DNA of 64,000 nucleotides from Aldrovandia affinis. Lineage: Eukaryota > Chordata > Actinopteri > Notacanthiformes > Halosauridae. Of the stretch, positions 55,513-64,000 are shown piece after piece (positions within the stretch are counted from its first letter, which is position 1; each line of letters starts with the position of its first letter). The stretch lies in assembly GCA_029706075.1 (NCBI GenBank), contig JAINUG010000477.1:124001-188000 (forward strand), in the 5' to 3' direction. The notes beneath the pieces were generated by a model. That model did no database searches. It worked only from the letters and a program-made list of their open reading frames with translations, and was not told the DNA's origin. Both the position numbers and the translations under genes were made by a program.

Positions 55513-55984
55513 ATATTTTGTTTGCAGTCTTTTGAAACCACATAAAAACAATGCATTTATACAAATACATGATATAGCACACAATACCGAATAAAAAAAA
55601 GTCAATTTCATTCACATTACATTAACAGAAATATGCCAATGTAGTGTTGGCACACTGTCTTTTAGCTTCTGCTGCTTTGCTGCGGCTAATGGTAGCTTCA
55701 CAATGACATTTCAGGGTCTATACAGGCCTACTAGGGAGTAAAGTGTGGGATCCTCAAATTACATAATGAAGCTAACATTAGCAACAGCAAAGCAGCAGAA
55801 GCCATGGGGCAGTGTGCCAACACTGGTACTACTTACCAGTTTTAATGCAGAATTATGCCATTTGGGTGACTATCCTTGTAAAAGCAGTGATTACAATTCA
55901 TGTTTTACAACCATTTAGAAGATATACGTGAAAGAATGAGTGAATAATCAGCACAGTGATGTGTGTTATAAAAAATAAGAAGCA
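55513..55984. other. Noncoding flank shared with ZNF-1 side
   Basis: 55755-55930 is the inverted counterpart of 9128-9300 and contains the empty site of LINE C. The phrase AAAAAGTCAATTTCATTCAC (about 55597) also occurs right of each transposon unit (37856, 44006). No gene. Confidence 0.55.
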
Positions 55985-56419
55985 GTCATCAATGAACTAT
56001 GGACATTTTATTTGTATTTTGTAAAATATGAGAAGGTTGAAGGTGAAGATTGTACTGTGCTGCATGAAAGCAGTCCTCGTAACTTTTACCTTTCATATCA
56101 GGTACTAATTTAGTTGTCCTTTGTACTTTTTCAAGCACTTCTACATCTTTCTTGTAGTGTGGTGCCCAGAACTGCACGCAGTACTCTAACTGAGGTCTGA
56201 CAAGGGTATTATAGAACACCAATATAACCTCCTTTGATTCATACTCCGTACTTCCGGCTATATATCTCAGCATCTGATTGGCCTTTTTCTACTGCTACAG
56301 CACACTGCTTAGATGTGGAGACTTTGATCAATTACAGCTCCGAATTCTAATTGAACATATTCTTGTTCCCATCTCCTCCAACAAAATACAATATATTTGT
56401 ATCTCTAAAATAATATACA

Positions 56420-56568
56420 ACATTTAGCAGATGCTTTTATCCAAAACAACTTACAGAAGTGAATGCATACATCTTTCAGTACAGTATATGTGGTCCCAAT
56501 GGGAATCAAACCCACAACTTAAGTGTTGTCAACGCCATGCTCTACCTACTGAGCCACAGAAAAACACA
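56420..56568 (-). mobile_element. tRNA-derived SINE (second family) in CR1 remnant
   Basis: Reversed tail AACATTTAGCAGATGCTTTT, B box on the minus strand GGGTTTGATTCCC, and TGGCTCAGTAGGTAGAG. It occupies the same site as 44413-44552. Confidence 0.8.
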
Positions 56569-56833
56569 CATTTCTCACATGCATAACATTTAGCTATATT
56601 GAATGTCATCTTAGATTACCTTTTTCAATTTCAAGTTTCGGATCATCTGAAAATGTAGCTACTTCGCTACTAACATCCCTATCAAGATCATTTATATAAA
56701 TAAGGAAGAGCAGAGGTCCCAGCACCGATCCCTGTGGGACACCACTGCCCACAGCACCGAGGTCAGATACGGCCACACCTACTGTTACTCTTTGTATTCG
56801 CCCTTGCAGCCAATTATGAACCCACTCTGAAAC

Positions 56834-56968
56834 TGAATACTGCAATGTCTATTGCTGTATTACTGCACTGATCTCGTGCGCTAACTATGATTGTTCCTAC
56901 CATGTATTAATGCACATCTTGTAAGTCGCTCTGGATAAGAGCGTCTGCTAAATGCTTAAAATGTCAAA
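56834..56968 (+). mobile_element. L2-type LINE 3' tail with TSD
   Basis: Contains CATCTTGTAAGTCGCTCTGG and GCGTCTGCTAAATGC, flanked by TGAAAC at 56828-56833 and 56969-56974. The ZNF-3-side CR1 remnant (about 44655-44675) has one copy of the site and no insert. Confidence 0.85.
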
Positions 56969-58090
56969 TGAAACTACTCCTGCAATTCCTACTGAATTGC
57001 AATGAGCCTCTCATGTGTTACTTGTCAAATGCTTTCTGAAAGTCCAAATATATAATATCATAAGCCTGGTTCAGGTCAACACACTTTGTAGCCTCTTCAA
57101 AAAAGTTCTGGAGGTTTGTTAGGCATGACCTCCCTTTGAGAAATCCATGTTGGCTCTCCCTTAAAATACTACTATTTTTCAAGAATACATTTTACATGCG
57201 ATTCAAGTTAAACTGATAGGCCTATAGTTCCCTGGGTCAGTACAGTCCCCCTTCTTATATATTGGAATTATACTACCCTGCTTCCAGTCATCTGGTATTT
57301 CTCCAGTGATTATGGATTGAATGAAAATATCTGTCAATGGTTTATATATAATTTCCCCAAGTTCTTTGAGCACTCTGGGATATATGCCATCCGGGCCTGC
57401 GGCCTTATTTGTCTTAAATTTTTGTCGTTTTTGTATTACTTCTATGTCCCTTATCTCAAAGTCCTCCAAAACATTTTGTACCTTCTCTATACATTTAGGA
57501 ATATTTATAACCTCTTCTCTAGTAAAGCTCTCAACAAAGTAACTGTTTAGTGTGTTAGCAATATCTTAACTATTATAAACCAAAGTTCCTTCCTTATTCT
57601 TAATGCACTTAACCTCATCCTTAACTTTCCTGGTTCTACTACAATATTGAAAAAACATTTTAGGATTACCTTTTGCATCTTGGGAAATTTTAATTTCAAA
57701 CCGCCTTTTAGCTGCTCTTATTTCCTTTTTAGCCTTAGCCCGCCTATTACAATAATCTAACTTGTTTCTCTCTAAGTGATCCTTTTTATATACTCTGTAC
57801 AGTTGTTTCTTTTGCCTCAAAATCTCCTGTAAAGATTTAGTCATCCACTGCGGAGACTGTTTTTTCATCCTATTTTTCCTTACTTTGGGGATTTTTCCTT
57901 ACCTTTGGGGATAAATTTACACTGTACATCTACAATAACCCTTTTAAATATAGTCCATTTTTCATTCACAGTTCTGAAGTTTTCTATATTACTATATCTA
58001 TATTACTTAAATTCTCTCTCATTTTATTGAAGTCAGCTCGTGTAAAATTACAAAAATATTCACAAGCTTGTCTTATTTGACACGTATTCA

Positions 58091-58588
58091 CCTACATCAG
58101 TAATGAGTCCCGTGTTTTTCAAATAGAATACGTGAGAGTGCACCGAACCTTAATGAATTACAGCCATTTCTCTCGCTCCTCTTCTTTTGTGAAACGTGTA
58201 AGAACACATTCGTTTTTTCACATACAGGTACAACACTGATGTTTTGCCATATTAGCGAACACCTATTGTTGCTCTCCATCACTGGCCAGCTAGGCTGGAT
58301 ACCAGGCCAAACAAACAAGCCAAATTATAATCCAAGCAGCTTTCCAAATACACCAAACAGAGTTCCAGCATAGTCTGGGGTCTCAAATTTCGAGCACTTT
58401 ATTCTGATTCGCACTACATCCACCCTTTTCCCTGAATGGTACTTCAGCCAAGTGAGCACAGGTTGGTGCAACTTTTATACTGAGTAAACAAGCAGATCTG
58501 CTTCAGGTGTGCTGCCTTGGGCTGGGCATGCCACAGTTCCAGGCGGTTAAGGACTGGAGCCAACAAGCTGGAGGACACAGCCCATCGA
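58091..58588 (-). other. 3' flank of ZNF-4
   Basis: Conserved inverted counterpart of 4225-4840, including GTATAAAAGTTGCACC on the minus strand. It has the empty site for the 4585-4740 L2 tail. No gene. Confidence 0.6.
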
Positions 58589-61182
58589 TCACCCCACCCC
58601 TGGTTCTGCTTTAGGGAGCTCGCTTGTGTGAATCCGCAGGTGTTTCATCAGATTACCAACTTCACTGAACCTCTTCCCACATTGGGAGCAGTGGTACGGG
58701 CGCTCCCCTGTGTGGATCCGCTGGTGTTTCGTCAGACTACCAACTTCACTGAACCTCTTCCCACATTGGGAGCAGTGGTACGGGCGCTCCCCTGTGTGGA
58801 TCCGCTGGTGTTTCGTCAGATTACCAACTTCACTGAACCTCTTCCCACATTGGGAGCAGGGGTATGGGCGCTCCCCTGTGTGAATCCGCTGGTGTTTCGT
58901 CAGACTACCAACTTGACTGAAACTCTTCCCACATTGGGAGCAGTGGTACGGACGCTCCCCTGTATGAGCTCGCTGGTGTACCATCAGTGAACTTGACTCA
59001 CTGAACCTCTTCCCACATTGGGAGCAGGGGTACGGGCGCTCCCCTGTATGGATTCGCTGGTGTTTCGTCAGATTACCAACTTGACTGAAACTCTTCTCAC
59101 AGTGGTAGCAGTGGTACGGACGCTCCCCTGTATGGATTTGCTGGTGTTGTTTCAGGTGCTGCAATGTGTGGAAACTATTCCCACATTGGGAGCAGTGGTA
59201 CGGGCGCTCCCCTGTATGGATTTGCTGGTGTTGTTTCAGGTGCCGCAATATGCGGAAACTCTTCCCACATTGGGAGCAGGGGTATGGGCGCTCCCCTGTG
59301 TGAGTCCGCTGGTGTACTGTCAGAGAACATGACCGAGTGAAACTCTTTCCACATTGGGAGCAGTGGTACGGACGCTCTCCTGTATGGATATGCTGGTGTC
59401 GCTTCAATGGGCAAGAGGCACTGAAACTCTTTGCTGGGAGCAGTGGTACGGGCGCTCCCCTGTGTGAGTCCGCTGGTGTAACGTCAGTGAACTTGACCGA
59501 GTGAAACTCTTCCCACATTGGGAGCAGTGGTACGGGTGCTTCCCTGTATGGATTCTCTGGTGTATTTTCAACAAGGGTTCAGATCTGAAGCTCGTCCCAC
59601 ACTGGGAGCATGTGTGGGGGCCTGGAGTGCCTGTGTGTGACTGTGTTGGGGTGGGGAGAGTCTTAGGCGGTGTGGGGTGCTGATGTGTGCTGCTGGGAGG
59701 CAGTGGGTTCTCTGCTCCGTTTCTGCCAAACCTCAGACTCCTGCTGTACTCCTCTGGGTGAAGCTTCTCAATGTGCTGGTGAAGTTTCACTTCCTCCATG
59801 TGCACGAATGGGCAATGGGAGCAAGTAAACACCTGACACGACACCTCAGAAAGGTGTCCTGAGGAGAGAGAAGGCGTAAAGGAGATATTAAGCTTTTTGG
59901 AAATGTACAAGTAAGCAGGTGCTGATAAACCCAACCGTAATTCAGAGGAAGTACAAATGGATACAATGCTAAAGACTAAACAAGAAAAGTGAGGATTTAT
60001 ATTAGAAGTGATACACTGGCCCTCCAGGGCCATCTTCTCCCTATTTCAGGGTTCCTCTACAGACAAAAGTCAAATCAGTCACATAGGCACCTCAGTGATA
60101 AAGCAGAAATCATCTCAATATTGGTTTCATCCAGCCTTCAATGTCCAATAATGGTGCTTAAGGACTTTTGTCTTGTTTCTTGTTCTTAAATGTTCTGCAT
60201 TGCCACCAGCTAACCTTCTCCAGATCTGTGCTAGACTTCCCTTTCTTCTGTTTGCTAAATGATTACATCCCCTTTCTATTGGCTGACAATGCCATGACTG
60301 GAATTAGCGATGTCTAGGCCAAAGAGCTCAGCCTGCAGTCAGAGAAAATGATTAGCAGGGATCTTAACCTGTGTTTTGGTTCCTGGGGGTGATGACAGGA
60401 GAGCTACAGGAGGCTTCAGCACAGCTCCTGTAAAAGGCACATTATTTTGTGTAACACCCGACAGCAATTAGGAGAAGAAACACTGTCCATTTTACAATTT
60501 ATTCTTACCCATTCATTAATGAAGCTTTCAGGGGTCTTTCCAATTGGCTAATAATTTTCCTCTTCCAGGTCACGACCTGCCCCTTCCGCCCCAGTGACCT
60601 CATCCTCACTGGCGAGAGCTCATGCAGTCTCATTGGAAATCTTGTTCCCTGGTCTCTTTTGTTGGACAGGGAGTGTGGAGGTGATGACACAGGAACTGAG
60701 ATATTCATGAATTCAAGTCGGCGAATCAGCACTCTCGGCTGTTTTAGCAATAAGGACATGACAAGAGTGGACAGTTCCCCTTCCTGTTGCCCACATTCTG
60801 ATTTTACTCCATTCTTATCCCTTCTGTCAGTTTGGGCCGTTTGATTGTTTAAATCTCGCTCTTGTTCAATCCTCTCTTTTTCTTTCTCCCTCCAAAGTTC
60901 CTCTTCATCTCTCACACCTTCCTCCCTCTCCATTTTCACACTCACACACTTCTCTCCCTCCTCCTCCTTCATGTTGAACAGTATGTCTTTTCCCTCACTG
61001 CTCATCCCGTATCCAGTCTTCCTCTCCTCTGTGTTTTCACTTGTGTTCAGACTTGATCTCGGCTCCACCCCTGTATAATCTGTGCTGTCCATCACAGATT
61101 CTTCCTTCATGTCTTCATAAGGACATGACAATTGTGGGCAGCTCCTCCCCTTCCTGTTGTCTGCATTCTGATTATACTCCAT
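58589..61182 (-). pseudogene. ZNF-4: C2H2 poly-zinc-finger paralog with one 4-bp deletion
   Basis: Exons on the minus strand: 61182-60509, 60427-60369 and 59858-58589, with the same phases as ZNF-1 and ZNF-3. Exon 1 (224 codons) is open and carries both SUMO-type motifs. In the finger exon a 4-bp loss near 59430-59436 (CTCCCAGCAAAG where other fingers have CTCCCAATGTGGGAAG) removes the second Cys of finger 3 and shifts the frame to a stop at 59404. Downstream nine intact fingers remain. Counting the broken one there are twelve in tandem: SPLI, RSSL, ACPR (broken), RCSV, IRHQ, TQHQ, QGNK, ESSV, QGSK, EGNK, EGSK and EGNK at -1,2,3,6. A single lesion suggests recent loss, a polymorphism or an assembly error. 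One late finger has CYHCEKSF. Confidence 0.82.
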
Positions 61183-61247
61183 TCTTCTCCCCTCTGTCAG
61201 TCTGCTTGCATCATTCGCAGGTAGCAGTCTCAGGAGGCTGTTCTAAA

Positions 61248-63500
61248 AAATGAAAAGGCACATTAAATTAAAACATTTGGGTTGTACTATGAAGGTAGAA
61301 TTACTTCAGAGAATGTTTTGCACTACATAATGCCTTGGGACAAGATGGGCAAATGGTGTCACAAAGCAGCCGTTTTCACAGACAGACGCTTTTTGACTGA
61401 CACAACTATTGTTTTGTACTACATCTATAACATTTACTTTCAGAATATATAGTGAGCTAGCTAGCTAGCTGTACTGTCGCAAGCTTGCTTCCGTACGCTT
61501 TGGACAGACTTGTGCAACGTGAACCTCAAATTTGATTGGATTTGAGCAGAAATCCTTGGCTGAAAACAAGATTTGAGTGAAAACTCTGTTCATTTTCCCC
61601 TATTCCCCGAATTACTTGACAAAAGTCTGCCATTTATGTTAACTGGTTGAGTTACGGTACAGAATTATATCATAATTTTGAGTACCAAGTATTAAGGTCC
61701 TAGCATTAAGGTCCATGTAGAAATATTTGATTATCTCTGTTTAGCTTAAAGGCTAAGAAATTGTCCTGTTAGCATTTCTACCCTGGCCCAGGTGTAAATA
61801 TGTTAGAGAAACAATGTTTTAAAAGCTATAACTTAGCCCTTAAACTTACAGATTAGCATTGCAATCCTGTTTTGTCTCTCTATAAATTATAGAGGCCACA
61901 ATGCATTCTATTCAACGGCATCGTGCAGACTATTTAGAAGTGGCAACAAAATTGAAGCGGGTGTCCGGATTAGCTAGCTACTAGGATAGGTATCGGTAGC
62001 TAGCTGGCTCCTAACACACCGTCATCTGATATGAACATCAATAACGTGATAGAAATTAAGGTAAATGTAATTAGGGCATACTCTAACTGCTGGCTTACTA
62101 GTTTATGGTATTAAGATAATGTGAGCTATTACCAGTCACATATTTGAGATAAGGGAGATTTACCTAGCTAGCTAGCTTGCTAGATGCATATTATTTATTA
62201 ATAATGTTAACTAGGCCTACCAAGAAACATCGCCCAAAAAACGAAATGGCAAGTAAATATTGCAGCGGCCAAGATCCGAGTCTAAACGTATGTGTATTGA
62301 CAGACGCGGAATTCCCTTGATAAAATCAACTGTAACTCGCTTAATTCTCACCAAATTTTCGTTAGATTTGGTTTATTATAAACGTGAGAAATTTCATGTT
62401 TACTTTTTGATACAGATTTTGAAACACAACATAAGAACACGTCCTACATGAAAATGGAAACACCTCAATGAGCCTCTAACGTATTTGTGGTCGCGCTTTT
62501 CCCGCTCATTTTGGTACAACAATGGCGCCGTCAAGCTAAAGCAACCAGAGGATTTCACAACTTTCCCTAAGACAGGCAGCTAAGGAGTAAATGGATTCAG
62601 ACCCCAGTCTTACCAGCTGAGACTGCCAGCAAGCTAGATAAGCAATGGTTAGCTAGCTAAACTAATATATGCAGCCTGTGTTGCTGTATTATACATAGAT
62701 TTTGGGTTTTATTATTGGCGTCCCGGTAAGCCGTAATATAATGAACGTTAGCTACACATTTAGCCTGCAGTCTACTTTATCCTAGTAAATCTCTTGCTTG
62801 CCAGTAGTCTGAGCTACCTTGCTGTAGTAGGCTACGTAGCTAACTGTCTTGCTATTCTTAACTTTCTAATGTACAAACAGAAAATGTTAGCAGTCGTTAC
62901 AAAATGTTGGAAGATGAATCGATTGCAGAATAAAACCTCAAGGTGGATAGCACGCAGCTAACGTTCGGACACGGCTAACAGCTCAGCTCACTGGCTAGGA
63001 AGCGAACGTTACCTTAAAAATGCAGATAAACCTCCTAAAAAATCATCTGTATTCCTTTATCTAGCTTAGTACGTTTTGTTTTTCAATGTGTTTAAATATT
63101 ATGAACAACGTCAGTCGTGGAAAATAGCCAGGAATTGGAGGAAAAGCCCGTTCTGTAGCCATGTTCAGTATCTGACCACATTGGAAAGCTAAACAGAAGC
63201 AACTCTACCTGCATTCTCTCTAAAAAACTTCTGGAAAACTTGCTACGCGTATCAAAGACATTACTATTCATCTATATGTTGGTTTATAAAGCACTTGGAA
63301 GTTAGGTACTTGATCGGCTATAGTATTACAACTCAAATATATAGCTATACAACACTTTTTAAGTACCTAGCCACTCGAATTAAGTACCTAGCCACCTTAC
63401 TTAATGGAACCCTAAGTGCATAATCAAGGACCTAACGCCGCTGGATATATTCGCTGCTACGTTGTGCAAACACTGCATGCAAAATTAAAATTAAACTCAC
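61248..63500 (-). other. Intron 1 of ZNF-4
   Basis: Noncoding, 2.25 kb, free of the two DNA elements that interrupt ZNF-3. It provides the empty-site reference for both. No supported gene is inside. Confidence 0.65.
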
Positions 63501-63741
63501 CCCTGGGTTCCCGGTTTCCATGTAATTTAAAACACTGCAGCCTGAATTGTACTTGATTCGGCATTCACAGCGATCACGGTCTCGCGAGGCCATACTAATA
63601 TGGTATGCAGACACTGTTTAAAAAATGAGGGTGCATTCCGTTTGTTTGTAGATATCTGCTCGCATCTCTTACTCGATTCCACAATTAAATGTCACGAGGA
63701 AACGAATGTGTTTTATTAAACGGAAAGTCCTTGTTCATTCA
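63501..63741 (-). other. Probable 5' noncoding exon of ZNF-4
   Basis: The minus strand ends AACCCAGGG before donor GTGAGT (63500-63495). It is collinear with 20458-20696, and the CRE-to-donor distance is equal within a base or two. Confidence 0.55.
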
Positions 63742-63764
63742 GGCGCCATCTTGTACTGACGTCA
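63742..63764 (-). promoter_or_regulatory. Promoter core of ZNF-4: CRE plus YY1-type element
   Basis: Minus strand: TGACGTCA (63764-63757), then CAAGATGGCGCC (63753-63742), as in ZNF-2 and ZNF-3. The upstream flank continues to the window end and matches 20200-20434. Confidence 0.6.
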
Positions 63765-64000
63765 CGCTTTTAGTGACGTTGGCGACGAGGACAGACGCTT
63801 CCTTCTCCAGGTCAACCTGGAACACATGAAATGCAACAGGCGCGCAGATGTGTGTGTGTGTCACTGTAAATACCAGGGCATTAACAATGTTAATGTTCAT
63901 AATTAATCAGTTATAGTTCATTTAAGAGTTGTATGGTTCATAAGATGAACGTGTTGTGTCTGTACTTTAGTTCAGTACTAATATATAGGTAGCTAGCATC

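Larger units (their letters stand above)
55985..58090 (-). mobile_element. CR1-type LINE remnant 3' of ZNF-4
   Basis: Minus-strand order: connector (57566-57868: MKKQSPQWMTKSLQEILRQK, AKKEIRAAKRRFE), N-terminal RT (57203-57469: NKAAGPDGIYPRVLKELGEI, GDCTDPGNYRPISLT), RT core (56606-56845: [20 protein letters not shown], then [10 protein letters not shown]) and C-terminal block (55989-56273: LEYCVQFWAPHYKKDVEVLE). The catalytic FADD is changed to FSDD. It is interrupted by a SINE and an L2 tail. The motifs are those of the CR1 clade. Confidence 0.85.

Overview
This is a vertebrate nuclear window, most likely from a ray-finned fish. The evidence is spliced C2H2 zinc-finger genes with TGE(R/K)P(Y/F) linkers, CR1/L2/Rex1-group LINEs, tRNA-derived SINEs ending in the fish-type GCGTCTGCTAAATG tail, Tc1-like termini and an ISL2EU/Harbinger-like DNA transposon. 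No bacterial operon, rRNA, functional tRNA or CRISPR was seen. The species cannot be fixed from the sequence.

The host-gene content is a cluster of four paralogous poly-zinc-finger genes, arranged in the order forward, forward, reverse, reverse: ZNF-1 (1741-4224 +), ZNF-2 (22004-24536 +), ZNF-3 (45612-47996 -) and ZNF-4 (58589-61182 -). Each has the same architecture: a 5' noncoding exon, a long coding exon for an acidic N-terminal domain I do not recognise, a 59-bp exon, and a final exon with the whole finger array. Intron phases (2, then 1) agree in all copies. ZNF-1 (581 aa) and ZNF-3 (600 aa) are open throughout. ZNF-2 has at least four frameshifts and ZNF-4 has one 4-bp deletion. A CRE plus YY1-type promoter core and its splice donor are conserved upstream of copies 2, 3 and 4.

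Region by region: 1-4.6 kb ZNF-1; 4.6-9.1 kb an L2 tail, a CR1 remnant and a 3.2-kb LINE; 9.4-19.1 kb a LINE (D) split by a 5.5-kb LINE (E) that sits inside it with a clean 5-bp target duplication; 19.3-24.6 kb ZNF-2 with its promoter, a Tc1 end and L2 tails; 24.7-32 kb three further LINEs and a SINE; 32-44 kb two tandem, nearly identical copies of a roughly 6.15-kb unit holding an ISL2EU-like transposon with a THAP-DDE transposase gene convergent to a SWIM-YqaJ gene; 44-45.5 kb CR1 and SINE remnants; 45.6-54.9 kb ZNF-3 with two DNA elements in its first intron, including a 2-kb fold-back element; 55-58 kb SINE and CR1; 58.6-64 kb ZNF-4 to its promoter.

The zinc-finger genes probably encode nuclear DNA-binding proteins with rapidly diverging fingers, in a neighbourhood dominated by transposons. 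Whether they repress these transposons is inference only. The most unusual signals are the flipped spacer of a palindrome between the two transposon copies, the inactivating changes shared by both YqaJ copies, the fold-back element, and the unrecognised N-terminal domain shared by the zinc-finger paralogs.
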